64,000 nt of DNA from Arthrinium phaeospermum (Eukaryota; Ascomycota; Sordariomycetes; Amphisphaeriales; Apiosporaceae), in the NCBI GenBank assembly GCA_006503535.1, contig QYRS01000001.1:1178001-1242000 (forward strand). Direction: 5' to 3'. The position numbers and the translations under genes are program-made. The notes beneath the pieces are model-generated. The model did not search any database. It saw only the letters and a program-made list of their open reading frames with translations, and was not told where the DNA came from. This document shows, in pieces, positions 22,189 to 33,153 of this stretch; within the stretch, counting starts at the first letter, position 1; each line of letters starts with the position of its first letter.

Positions 22189-22906
22189 GTGCATAGATTC
22201 GTGGGGGGTAAAATCTGAAGAGTGGTAGTGTAATAGTTATCTGTTTATCTGTTTCCGTACTCATTGAAAAGACTCTCACTCGATAATCCATGTTGCTCCA
22301 GCTAAACTGCGTGTAGTGATCACAAAGAGTCCTGCTGCAAACGTAACCGAATCACAGAGCAGGGCACAGCAGCCATACCCGAGAGTGCGATCCAAACTCG
22401 ACAACTCGTGCGTGGTACGTGAGTGGTACTGCTCATGGTTGAGTGCCAGGGGTAATCAGTAATTATGTCATTAATGGATACTTTTTTCAATATGTACCAC
22501 TATGTAGTGCTGTAAACAATCGACCCGCTGAACTCTTTCAATCTCAGTGGGATGCCCATTCAGGCACTTGATATCAATACAGCTTGGCCAGATAACATCG
22601 GCAGAATGCCGTATCACGGAGAAGTAGTTACTCCGTATGAAACCGATGAACAAAAACAGCATCCGGGCGGGAGTCCCAGCGCTCTTCCTATGCACACATG
22701 TGTCTATGGCTTCAATGACGCCACCCGTAACATGACCACCGACTACATCATCCAACATCCTCACCTTACGATTGATCGCTCAATTAACCTAACTTTCCCG
22801 TTTCCCATCATGCTTTCTTTCCTCCATTCTCACTGAAGGAAAGTGTAAAGTACAGCACGGCGATCGCAAGCGCTCGCGCTAACACAAGAAATGCGCACCC
22901 GATTAG
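22189..22906. other. Intergenic region
   Basis: About 700 bp with only short ORFs. No recognisable element is seen. Confidence 0.5.
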
Positions 22907-23936
22907 ATGCAGCCACCATGGTGGCGCGGCGATTGGAAAAGCTCACTCGCATCATCGTCTACGCCATCATCACCCCAATCCCACCGCGTCTTGAAAGCGA
23001 AATCGCGCAACAGCAACCAAGATGTCCAGGCCCGCCAGCCGCTCGTCCACGTCCGCAAGGAATACTCCCGTGATAAGGACCTGCTGGAACTCTATATCGC
23101 CATCGACGTCCGCGCGCCAAGACCCTCGCCACCGGCGTCGAGAAGCGACTTGACCCTCGCCACCGGCGTCGAGAAGCGACTTGACCGCTTTTCGGGGATG
23201 GAACGCATTCAGGTTCTAGCACGCTTCCTGCGCATCGCGTTGGCGAACTTATCCCCGCCCAAGAACAAGGAGGACGGCGACGCCGACTACAAGATGAATC
23301 GTTACCACCAGAAAGCCCAGAATCTCTTGCGACTTCTCGAGGTATATGTCCCTGCAAAGCCCAGCCCAGCCCTCATCCAACAACGAAGAGCTGGAGAGTC
23401 CCTTGCTAACGTGGCACAAACCCGATTTTGCAGGTCATGCTCGCCGCCTACGCCGACCCGTCGAGCCCTGTTCAGATAGAACCCAGCATTGAGCCGCTGC
23501 TGGTGCAATGCGGCCCGGTTCAGCGACGAGGTGTCGGCGTCGTCGCAGGCTTGGCTCAGCTTCCTGGACCGCGTCCCCACTACTGCCACGACCTTGACCA
23601 CCGACACGGGCAAGAAAGAGGAGGAAAGCATCCGTTTAACCCTGTTAGTCCTACGCGCCACCCTCGTTCTCTACCAGGCCGCCGCAAACCCCGAGTGGGG
23701 TGCCCGCTACCTATTAACCGAGCACGTCGAGCGGGCCCTCCACCTCCAGCGAAAGCACCAACACAGCCTGCCACGCTTCCGACCCCGGATACGGCATTCG
23801 CTTCCACCCGCGCACCTCGGATACACTGAAGGCGGTCTGTCTGGATTACTTCGAGCAGACCATGGCGGCGGTCCAGGCACTTGGGGGCATTCGGCGGGTG
23901 CGGCGGCGGTTGCTTTACGTGGACACTGTCTTCTAG
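22907..23936 (+). CDS. Uncharacterised helical protein, frame-broken, one intron
   Basis: The coding pieces join as VHVRKEYSRDKDLLELYIAI, then GVEKRLDRFSGMERIQVLAR and QKAQNLLRLLE. An intron follows from GTATATG (after 23341) to TTGCAG, then VMLAAYADPSSPVQ, WLSFLDRVPTTATTLTT, LTLLVLRATLVLYQAA and a C-terminus GIRFHPRTSDTLKAV through RRRLLYVDTVF with stop at 23936. Frame changes occur near 23118, 23490 and 23780. A 31-bp perfect tandem repeat at 23121-23182 lies in the coding part and also shifts the frame. The protein is mainly helical and carries no signal peptide. I do not recognise the family. The start is uncertain, anywhere from 22907 onward. Confidence 0.45.
23121..23182. repeat. 31-bp perfect tandem repeat
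   Basis: Two adjacent identical 31-bp units begin gaccctcgccaccggc. The unit is not a multiple of three and lies in coding sequence, where a second copy disrupts the protein. Confidence 0.8.
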
Positions 23937-24223
23937 AGAGGGAGGGCGCAATGAATGCAGTGCTCATAGTTGCTGATGACTAATGGCTTTCTCCATGAAA
24001 GAAAGATAGAGAGGCATACCTCCCCGAGAGAGTGGGTGAGTATAGCAATGAATCCGTCATCGGCGTCTATATCCACCAAGTTAATTGTCTAATCTGTCCT
24101 TGGTGAAGCAAGTAATATCAAGCCGATCTACTCTTGATCATATAGTTGTATACCGCTGTTGCTCTGCCATGATTGTGAGGTAGGGCACTAGTATGTACAC
24201 CTATCTAACATCGATGTGCAGTC

Positions 24224-25115
24224 TCATATCGCAACAATCAGCATCATCAAGCAAATCCCAGCCAAGCCACTGACAAACAGAAATCCACCTTCTATCCTAC
24301 TTCCAGCCGAGCAGCCGCCGCCGCCATTGTTATGGCCCTTAGACGGGTTAACCCCTCCCGCATTCCCTCCCTCCGCGCCGTTGCCCCCTGTCGTCGCGTC
24401 CCCGGCCCCCGAGCCCCCACCAACAACCTTCCTCTCCTCCAGCGCTACATCCCTCCTGCAAACCTTATCACCATCACCATCAGCCGAAGTCCTCGTAGCC
24501 GCTGGCGCCGTAGTCGTCGTCTCGTCTCTGACCGTCTCTGTCATGATACTAGTCACCCGATCCCCGTCCGCGAGCGTAACCGACACTGTCGTGGTCCGTA
24601 CCCGAGCCGTGCCCCCCTTGTCAGTCGTCGTCTTCGCCGTCGCGTCGCCAATCACGGTAACGGGCGTCATCCACGCGCCTGCGGCCGCCAGGGTGGTCGT
24701 GGAAAACGTGTTGGTGGGCGGCACCAGTCTTCATACGGCAGGTGAGCCCACCGCCGCCGTCGACACTGTTGTTGTCTGATACCGGGGCGGCGGCACTCCG
24801 TGTACAGTCATAGATACTGTCGCCGCCGCCGCCGCCGGCACCCCCGACGACGAGATGCAGGGTAGACGGGCCGGACGTGAGGGTGGGCCGCGGCCGGAAG
24901 GCGCCCGTGCAGGTGGGCGTCGCGGCGCCGCGGACGTCGGCTGGCAGGCTAGGCCCAGAGGGTGGTGGCGTCGCTCGCGGTGAGGAGCGTGGCGTAGATG
25001 TGTTCCGAGGCCGAGGTGGGATGGAGGGCAGGAGGAAGGTGCTGGTGCTGGTCTTGGTCGTGGAGGTTGCGGCTTGGTCACGGAGGAGGGCGCCTAGGAG
25101 TAGCAGGAGCAGCAT
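24224..25115 (-). CDS. Ser/Thr-rich secreted protein, probable GPI anchor, frame-broken
   Basis: The start at 25115 gives the hydrophobic leader MLLLLLLGALLRDQAA, followed by Thr/Ser/Pro-rich sequence. The lower part, in another frame (24224-24724), is a Thr-rich mucin-like stretch (TTTLAAAGAWMTPVTVI and further TTT clusters). A Gly/Asn-rich spacer and a terminal hydrophobic tail GGFLFVSGLAGICLMMLIVAI follow, as in GPI-anchored fungal wall proteins. The frame changes between about 24720 and 24770. There is no catalytic domain. I infer location at the cell wall or plasma membrane. Cys residues near the junction (TCTGAF, CTRS) may belong to a small folded domain. Confidence 0.55.
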
Positions 25116-25603
25116 AGAGCTTTGCCGCTCGTCGTTTTCATCAGGCTTTGCAACATCATGGATGTCGACTGGTTTGGTGCTTTTGCACGTAAGTATAGGC
25201 AGGACAAGCGGACGTCCGCATGGGTGCCCAAATTTGGATGAATTTGGAGCGATTGCCAGTCCCTCGAATCCGGCAACGCTCGGTGTTTATACAAAACTGT
25301 GAGGCCTCTCTATTGCCAAGCTTCAAGTAATTGCGACTGCGGCGCAGCCGTTCTCATCCAGTCACACATGGCCTGACGTGGTACTACTGCATGGGCTGGG
25401 ATTACGCCAAGATATCCAACCATCCCATTAAGGCGTAGCTGTAGCCTAAACTGGTTTTCCGGAGTATCTTCTTACTAAGATATTCCATTTCGGACTGGAA
25501 AAGAGAGCAGTGGTTGTAGTGGTATCCGAAACAACGAAACATACAGTGCACATGAGATGGCTACAAGATCAGGATTAAGTGAAAAAATCAGTATTACTTT
25601 AGC

Positions 25604-25902
25604 TCCTAATCGGCCCAAGAGCTGACCAAACCGCACTCGTTTCTTCAGAGAGTGCCTATCGTACATGGCTTGTTCCATGCTAGAGAAACCTGGTCTTCTG
25701 GTTGATCAAGATCTCTGCTAATCAACCTCTCCATGATTGGTGTAATGACCGTCCTAATCGGCCCAAGAGCTGACCAAACCGCACTCGTTTCTTCAGAGAG
25801 TGCCTATCGTACATGGCTTTGTTCCATGCTAGAGAAACCTGGTCTTCTGGTTGATCAAGATCTCTGCTTAATCAACCTCTCCAATGATTGGTGTAATGAC
25901 CG
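25604..25902. repeat. Tandem duplication of about 150 bp differing at homopolymers
   Basis: Copy 1 (25604-25751, 148 nt) and copy 2 (25752-25902, 151 nt) are the same sequence except for three single-base length changes in runs: GGCTTGTT versus GGCTTTGTT, GCTAATC versus GCTTAATC, and CCATGA versus CCAATGA. Copy 2 covers the 3' end of the downstream SET gene. Confidence 0.9.
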
Positions 25903-27015
25903 AATCGCCATGCCAAATTTCGTTTGAGTCCCCTGCTTCCTCCACTCCAAGCTGACCGCGGACAAAGGTGGCATTGTAGGTGTCATTATCGTCTGCACGG
26001 TTCCAGAGGTGACATGCTACATGGAATCTGTCGATCCATGTGTCTTGCTCTATCACTAAGGCCGCGATCTGAGCGTTTCTGGGTGACTTGAACCACCTCG
26101 CAAAATTTGTGAGGTTTTCGTAGAATGTGCCCGCATCCAGGCCACCCAGAAGGCCCTGATTCCAAGAGACATGCCATAATCATAGCAGATGAATCGTGTG
26201 GAGTGCATTAGTTACATCTCTTGGCCGCAGCGCGGAGGCCTTCGTCAAGTATCGTCGGATTCGCCTCGAGGTCTATGGCTTGCTCCACACCATCTGACAT
26301 GCCCATGTTCACGATGGCATCTAAACCGCGCAGCAACATTCGACGCTGGTCGCTCAATCGAGTCTTGTCCGGGTCGTTCTCCTGACAGGGCTCGCACTGG
26401 CAATCGAGGCCCAGGACGAGGGGTCGCTCGTTTCGGGTAAGGAAGTTCACCACCGGCAGGTAGGAGAAGGTAATTTCTGTGCCGCCGGGATGTCCTTGGT
26501 GGAGATGAGTGCGGTGGACTCCGGGTCCAAGTCCGGGATCCTGTGTGTGCTCGGAATCATGGCGTTGGGGCTGCATGAGTGGTTGAACCGCGCCATGAGA
26601 AGCAGCAGCGCCTCGTCGTCAGGGTAGTCGGTGCCATCTTGTGTGAATTTGTTGAGCGGAACGCGGCTTCCAGGGTGTTAAAGTACTCGAAGCTGTTATA
26701 GCGCAACGAGAGGAACTGATATGCTCGTCATCCAACCCGTCGATGGCCTCTTGAATTTCGTCCTCGAGCGGGCGTGTATCGTGACGTCCTGGATGACGAA
26801 GAGAGGCATCTCAATCAGGATGCGATCGTTCGCCTCGATGTGGCGGGTGGCAAACACGCCCCAACCTTTGCCGGGGGCTGGTCAGCTCAAACGCCGCATC
26901 CTGGGATCTCCAGGTTCCGGTAGGCTGTGAAAATGGTAGTTAGTGATTGTGCCTTCGAGTGATGGCGCACATTTTCTTTATTTGAGTAGGGAAACATACG
27001 GTGATCTTCCTCCAT
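25868..27015 (-). CDS. SET-domain protein A (SMYD/SET5-like), multiple frame breaks
   Basis: The tiny exon 1 (27015-27000) encodes MEEDH. An intron to 26925 is followed by exon 2, beginning PYRNLEIPDAAFELT in the restored frame. SET features are the N-terminal GKGWGVFATRHIEAND, the RFNHSCSPNA motif near 26590, GTEITFSYLPVVNFL and a Cys-rich post-SET CQCEPC; a helical C-terminus ends ITPIIGEVD. Such proteins are candidate lysine methyltransferases using S-adenosylmethionine. NHSC and the downstream Tyr are present, consistent with activity. Frame changes occur at several points between 26910 and 26460 and again near 26230. The high density could mean true decay, but the protein signal is continuous. 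It is a tandem paralogue of the gene at 27.7-28.8 kb. Confidence 0.75.
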
Positions 27016-27296
27016 CCTGACTAGAGATGTCTAATCAGATTCGCGAAAGAGATTCAAACCTTCTGATAACTGTGCCAGCTCTTGTGGCAGCTTGTCGTGT
27101 TTTGGACGTTGGCTGCAGAGGGATGTGCTTCTGAGAAAAAGGTTGCAGGAAATTGATGAACCGCGCATGGCTTTAAAGAGAAGAAATCAACAGTGAATGT
27201 ATTCAATGGGAAAGGTACCTTAGGTACCACAGCTCGATAAGCCCAGAGGTGTTATCCAGGTAAGAAAGACAGCTAATAGTCTATTCACTTTACAGG

Positions 27297-27620
27297 TTAT
27301 TTGCCACTTCTATTTTTATGTGCCTCCATAATCATGATCATCCGATAGGTCTCTTGGGTCTCTGCGGAAATGCCGTCGTTGGATCGGTCCCGCATATTCT
27401 CCATGGGAATCTGGTGCTCGTTGTCGGGGGCTTCCTGATTGCCTGGACTGAGCCGAAGCTCCCGGATGGCCTTCTCTTTGGTGTCCAGCTCTGCCAAGGC
27501 TCATGATCTGCTGGTTCGCTTCTTCCACCAGTTGCGCCTGGGTAGCCTTAAGTTCCTCGATCTCTAGATGAAAGACATCAGCCTCACGTAGAATATAGAA
27601 ACCATGTCTGCAGAAGTAAT
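27297..27620 (-). CDS. Short coiled-coil-like ORF between SET genes
   Basis: Reading downward from an AG acceptor-like site near 27610, the sequence gives HLEIEELKATQAQLVEEANQ, then after a one-base change AELDTKEKAIRELRLSPGNQ and a C-terminus ending KNRSGK. Heptad-like Leu/Glu/Lys spacing suggests a coiled coil. No start codon fits cleanly. It could be the remains of a gene or an exon of a neighbour. Confidence 0.25.
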
Positions 27621-27702
27621 AGCAAAAGTGAGTTGCTCAGAAATATGAATATCTATACAGAAACTAACTCAGTGACACCAAATTCATTGTCGCCGAGGGA
27701 CT

Positions 27703-28844
27703 CTAATCGACCTCTGATGAGTAGCGCTCTATGGCTTCCTGACCATCCCAGTATGCGTCACATTTGCATTTGCTCCGGGGATGGCACCATATCTCTTCGG
27801 GTTCTTCCATGCCATAGAGTTGTCGCAAGTCGTAAGCAATGAGATTGTCGCCAGCGTCGGGGCAGCCCCACAGCTTCCAGGCAAAGTTCACCTTTGCGAC
27901 CCAGGTCTCCTGTTCCAGCGCCAGCTTGGCTACCACGGCATTGCGTGGCTCCAAGAACCGGCTTGCAAAGCATTCCAGATAGTGAACGCTAGTATCCGCC
28001 GTGATGTCATCTAGAAGTCCCTCGGCTTCCAGGAAACAAGTGATCAGGAGAAGATAGATGAAGCGCGACGAGTGGGAGATCTCGCACTGCTCTGCGTCCG
28101 CGCGGAGCTCAGGGTCTGCGACGAGGTCGGGGCGCCTCCCAGTTGAGCAGCGATCGGAGTCCCCGCATAATGACTCTCCGAAGATCGCTCGCGAGCTGCT
28201 CGGTTTCCCCGTGACTGCAAGCCGGGCACTTGCACTCAAACCGGAGTATCTGGTGGCGGAGTGCGCGGGGACGGTGGTGGAGATCCAACGAATATGCAAA
28301 TGTAATCTCCGCGCCGGCCGGAATGTCCACGGTGGCAAATATGGGAGGCAGTTCTCTCCGTTCCCTGAACGGCGCCGAGGTATGGTGTTATTGCGTTGGG
28401 TACACACGAGTGGTTGAATCGAGACATGAGCAGGAGAACTGCTGCTTTGTCTCCATCTCTCCTGCGCGAATGTGTTGGTTATCATGAAGACATCTAACAG
28501 GTTGGTGAAGACTTTTGAGCTGTTCCATTGCAATGAAATGAATCGTAGCTGGTCCTCGTCTGGAAGCTCCTTCAATGCCTCCAAGATCATATCATCCGCC
28601 GATTCGGGGTTGTGGAGCAAGTCGGATGGAGTAGAAGAACAGTGGCTTCTTCTAGAATACACTCGTTGCGGGCAATGTCGCGAGTGGCGAACATTCCCCA
28701 TCCCTTGTCACCGGCTGGCTTTAGCTCGATTGGTGCGCCATCGGGGATTTGCAGATGTCTGTAAGCTGTGTACATAAAAGGTCAGTTGAGTACAGACGGT
28801 ATTGAGGGTTGGGGAAGGGGTATGCATACGTTCTCGGATGCCAT
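27703..28844 (-). CDS. SET-domain protein B (SMYD/SET5-like), multiple frame breaks
   Basis: Exon 1 (28844-28830) encodes MASEN. The intron ends at 28766 and exon 2 starts with the TAYRHLQIPDGAPIEL block. Then come DKGWGMFATRDIARNECILEE, ADDMILEALKELPDEDQLRF, the SET motif MSRFNHSCVPNAITPYLG, VDIPAGAEITFAYSLDLHH, the post-SET FECKCPACSHGE, and a helical C-terminus ending AIERYSSEVD. The architecture matches protein A, including the micro-exon and a similar hydrophobic C-terminal block (VAKLALEQETWVAKVNFAW against IAALVIEQDTWIDRFHVAC). It is a putative lysine methyltransferase. The frame changes near 28690, 28440, 28330 and 28110. The exon 1/2 phase does not match by one base, so another indel is likely there. 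Confidence 0.75.
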
Positions 28845-29662
28845 GATGCAAAGAAGCTCTTCACTCTTAAGGTGGAAGTGTCGCGCGTCGTGTCGCTGGT
28901 TATCCGGTAGAAGCTTGTGCTTCGAAGAGTAAAATGGATTTATGTGAGCGCAGATCTTTGACTCTTTGATGATGTTTGACGCGAAAACGCGTCTTAAGGT
29001 GCGGGTTGTGTTGAGCTTGGATGAGCTTGGTTGAGGGAAAGTCTTGGTTGTAGGAAGAATTGAGAGGGACTTTATACCGAACTTTGAAGGCTCGCTGATG
29101 GGATACATTGAATACAAAGTAGTGACAGTTATAAGGATGTCCCAGGGTACACATGCGATAAACCATTCAATCGCTCGTGGCTACTACGGACTATTGAATT
29201 CATGATAAACATGATGCCAAATGAACTCCTCTCTGTGCATACCGTTATGCTACCGGGCTTGTCTCCTTCAAAGAAATTCACATATCACGCACCAAGGAAG
29301 TTGTCGGGCGCGGAAACTCCAAAAGCAGTTCATTGGCTTTTATATCACGCTTATACCATGATTTACGTTTGTGATGTAGTGTTGGAGCATGTTTTCCAGT
29401 ATGACAATGCTAAGGCTTGTGCTAGAGACCCATGACTCTATTCCTAAGACGTCAATAAACATTTCGATTGTGTTTGGACATCATACAGTTCCAGTATTAA
29501 ACATTGCTCAGCGCACAACGTTTGCGGTACGCTTGCCTGTTACTGTCATAATGGCTTGTTCTACTTTGGCAGCCCGAATTAGCGTTTGAAGGCTAACCCC
29601 TTATCTACAAAACACCATCAAACTTATGTCGCATGCTTGGTTTGCTTGAATTGGTATTTCCG
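28845..29662. other. Intergenic region
   Basis: About 800 bp upstream of SET gene B and beyond the 3' end of the dehydrogenase. It is AT-rich and has no recognised gene. Confidence 0.5.
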
Positions 29663-30641
29663 TCATATCTTGTTTTGCAGACTCTTGTTGCTTCGCCATA
29701 CTTCCCGCCCTGTAACGCCTTGAGATCTCCCAGGAGATCGCCATTCCTTGATGAAATCGGGAACAAGTCCCATAACGCCCATTTGCAGTGCATGCGGCAA
29801 ATAGGCGCCCACGATCGTCCGGCCGCACCCGACCCGGGCCAGCGCCGACTTCACAAAGTCGGTGGCATGGGGCTCAAACAAAACTGGGCGACTTCTTGTT
29901 CAGCTCCGTACCGCTGACGAGCCCCACCCGAGACCGAGAATCTCCACATCCCGGCCCTCGCACTTGGACTCGCGCGCGAGCTCCTTGGACGAGGTCATCA
30001 GGAACGCCTTGGTGGGGCCGTAGGTGGGGAGGTAGGGCACGCCCTCGTCGGCGAAGGAGCCCATGTTGATGACCAGCCCGGGCCGCCGCGCAGCAGGGCC
30101 GGGAAGAGGGGCCGGTCAGCAGGGTGGGGAAGGTGGCCACGTTGATGTGCTCGGCGAGCTCGGCGGTGCTGTAGTAGTCGATGGTGCCGAACTCGGCGCG
30201 CGGCATGCCGCCGCCCAGGTTGTTGACCAGCACGTGCACGTTGAGGTGGATGTCCTCGACGTCCGGCGATGTCCCGGAACGAGCACTTGTTGGGCTCGGT
30301 GCAGTGCGCCGGCAGCGTGACGATGACGCGGAACTTGCGCGTCGGGTGCTTGGCCTTGAGCTCGTTCCGCGTCGCCTTGAGCTTCTCCTTGCTCCGGCCC
30401 AGCAGCACCACGTTGAAGCCGCGCGCGGCCAGCTCGTCGGCGAAGGCCTTGCCGATGCCGCTATTGCTGCCGGTGACGAGCGCCCAGGCCGCCTTGCCGT
30501 CCTTGGTCTCGAGGTACCTGTCCAGTTTCGACGGGCGCAGATACGGTATTACGGCATGGAGAAGGTCATAGGTGATATGGAGACCGTAGAGGGCGCCGAG
30601 TATGGCGAGTGGCTTCACCACTTTGTTGATGTGACATTCAT
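29663..30641 (-). CDS. Short-chain dehydrogenase (3-ketoacyl-CoA reductase/17-beta-HSD type), frame-broken
   Basis: The ATG at 30641 gives MNVTST; one A missing in the AAA run puts it in frame with KVVKPLAILGALYGLH, a hydrophobic N-terminal membrane segment. Cofactor and catalytic motifs are the Rossmann TGSNSGIGKAFADEL, VNNLGGGMPRAEF in place of NNAG, MGSFADEG with the catalytic Ser, and YLPTYGPTKAFLM with YxxxK. The C-terminal region, LVSGTELNKKSPSF then EPHATDFVKSALARVGCG, resembles membrane-bound 3-ketoacyl-CoA reductases and 17-beta-hydroxysteroid dehydrogenases. Frame changes occur near 30270, 30110, 30080 and 29900. It acts on NADP(H) by family inference; the substrate is unknown. The upstream TTG at 30648 is not needed. 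Confidence 0.8.
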
Positions 30642-31589
30642 GGTGCAATCGGGCTGTGAGCGGATGAGGAAGGGAGGTCGAGATTAGAAAACGGGCTAGA
30701 AAGACTTAAATGTCGGCGGTGTGATTGAACCTCCGCGCCACAGAAGTTTCAGGACGTCAGATCTGGAACATTTGATAGGCCAATCCCGAAGCTAAGAGTG
30801 TTACGGTTACGCCGGCTTACTGACGGGCAGCCCGAATCTGGGGACACACGATGATGCAGCCGCATTCTCGTATTGCATTTTCTTCTTCTTTTGCTTATCC
30901 TATCCCCTTGATTGCCAAATACCGCATTAGTTGTGGGGCGATTCTATACTTCAACTTCTGTTGTTACCTGCGCGCGTTACAAGTCCTCGACGGCGTCAAC
31001 TCTCACCATCCGACCATATCTGATATTCTAATTCGACCAGAAGCTGTCCCCACAACTAATGCGGTATTTGGCAATCAAGGCATACTCGTAAGGTCGTCAA
31101 ATTACAATTGTAATAATGAAACTCACAGCAGTGCCATCAGGTATGATTCTAGATACATGTTTCGGCTGGTTTGGGGTTTGCTCCTGTCTTCCTCCCAATG
31201 TCCATCACCAACAGATGTTTACTGAGTCTTAGGCAAATGTTGAAAGATACGCACAAATAGTTCAAAGGGTGATTATCATTGCTCGTGAAAAGTACAGTCT
31301 ACTCTGTGACTATGTTTCTTGTCCGACGGAAGTAAAGGCTCGCATGTCATCAGCATTGGCATGTAACCAGGCAGGTCTCGAGACGTATTAAAGCCCCTGG
31401 CTCTGAAAGCTACCCCACCAACATCGCGCGGATCGTCCTGGACAAGCCCCGCAATAATTTTCATCTAGCAAAGACCCCGCCATCCTCTGGAACCAGAAGA
31501 GCAACGATACCGTAACTTCCGACCCAACTTGCCTACTCCAAATCTCGTCGACAGTTTTGCGTTTCACTCTTGACAATCCCTTATTCGAT
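30642..31589. other. Intergenic region containing a MITE-like element
   Basis: Divergent promoter region between the dehydrogenase and GPN1. Its only notable content is the inverted-repeat element at 30906-31080. Confidence 0.6.
30906..31080. mobile_element. MITE-like element with perfect 33-bp terminal inverted repeats
   Basis: The left end at 30906-30938 (ccttgattgccaaataccgc and 13 more bases) is the exact reverse complement of 31048-31080. The 175-bp unit has a 109-bp centre and no coding capacity. Long perfect inverted ends around a short non-coding core fit a MITE or a foldback element. I see no clear target-site duplication at the borders, so the boundaries or the mechanism remain open. 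Confidence 0.65.
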
Positions 31590-32844
31590 ATGGCAGAGTC
31601 ATCATCAGCTGCCGAGGCGGCCACGGCCGCACCGACCGGCACGAAGCCGACCGCGATCGTCTGCGTCGGCATGGCGGGATCAGGCAAGACGACCTTCATG
31701 CAGCGCATCAACGCACACTTGCACGGGCAAAAGGAGCCGCCATATGTTATCAACTTGGACCCCGCCGTCTTGAACGTGCCGTTCGAAGCGAACATCGACA
31801 TCCGCGACTCGGTCAACTACAAGGAGGTCATGAAGCAGTACAACTTGGGGCCCAACGGCGGTATCCTGACGAGTCTGAACCTGTTTTCGACCAAGGTCGA
31901 TCAGATTGTGGGGTTTGTTGGAGAAGCGCGCAACGCCGTCCGAGGAGAACAAGGCGCCTATTAAGAACATCTTGGTTGACACACGTGAGGAATCCCACGA
32001 GACCCCATTGACGTTATAATGCGACTAACCATTGCTACCACAGCCGGTCAAATCGAAGTTTTCGTCTGGTCAGCGTCTGGTCAGATTTTCTCGAATCTTT
32101 GGCGTCATCATTCCCGACTGTCATTGCCTACGTTATTGATACCCCCCGAACCGCCTCGACCACCTTCATGTCCAACATGCTTTACGCCTGCTCGATCCTC
32201 TACAAGACAAAGCTACCCATGATATTAGTCTTCAACAAGGCCGACGTGAAGGACCCATCGTTTGCCAAGGAGTGGATGACGGACTACGAGGCCTTCCAAG
32301 AGGCTCTGCAAAACGACGAGAGCGGCAACGCGTTTGGCGGCGTCGAGGGCGAGGGTGGAGGCAGCGGCTACATGAGCAGCCTTCTCAACTCGATGAGTCT
32401 GATGCTCGAGGAGTTCTACGCCCACTTGAGCGTGGTGGGCGTATCGTCCATGACCGGCCAGGGCGTCGACGAGTTCTTCGCCGCCGTCAAGGAGAAGTCG
32501 GAGGAGTTCCAGCGGGACTACCAGCCCGAGCTGGAGCGCAAGCGGAACGAGCGCGAGGAGAACAAGCGCAAGGCGCGCGAGAAGGAGCTCGACAAGATGA
32601 TGAAGGGCATGTCCATGGCCACGGCGAGCAGCTCCACGCCGGGCGTCAAGCCGCCCACCGACGACGACGACGATCTCGATGTTATCAGCGACGGAGAAGA
32701 TTTCGACGACAACTACGCGGACGATGACGAGATGGATCGCGAGGGCCTGCAGGCGCGGTACGAGGCGGCCATGCAAGGGAGGAATCGACCATGGCCGATG
32801 CTAGTTTCGCAAAGTACATCCACACGCAGCGAAAGGGGCAATAG
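31590..32844 (+). CDS. GPN1: GPN-loop GTPase 1 (Npa3/XAB1), three one-base shifts
   Basis: Exon 1 (31590-31984) and exon 2 (32044-32844) flank a 59-bp intron with GTGAGG donor and ACAG acceptor. GTPase motifs in order are the P-loop GMAGSGKTT, the GPN signature [31 protein letters not shown], and FNKADV (NKxD). An acidic Asp-rich tail follows, with [14 protein letters not shown] at the end. GPN1 is needed for assembly and nuclear import of RNA polymerase II. The shifts are an extra G at 31920-31921 (VGFVEKRATPS), a missing G near 32093 ([10 protein letters not shown]) and a missing G in the run at 32777-32779 ([11 protein letters not shown]). The sum is 1196 nt; minus one and plus two gives 1197, or 398 residues. 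An essential gene with three breaks supports sequencing error. Confidence 0.93.
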
Positions 32845-33153
32845 TCTTTACATGGGCGATGTACGCATAGATAAAGCATTTCAGGACATTTTTTAAGGGA
32901 CGGGAACTGGCGTAAAGGAATACCAAATCTGATTTCAGAGGGCACTGATGAAACTGTCCCTAATGAACTCCTAAACTCCCCAAGACTGCCCGAGATTTTG
33001 TGCTATGCATCTGCCCATGAAGCCAGTCTTTTGAACGATTACTGCCTAGTCTATCGCAGAAGCTCCTGCCATCTATCATATCGTCGTCGCGCGTAGACGC
33101 CGGGTTGCCGTATCGGTGAATTTGTAGCTGTGTATTGCAGGGGTTTTCTTTCT

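Noticed and set aside
32050..32085. Repeated cgtctggtcag in GPN1 as a further assembly duplication
   Set aside because: The repeat encodes VWSASGQ, a conserved GPN1 motif, and the frame needs both copies.
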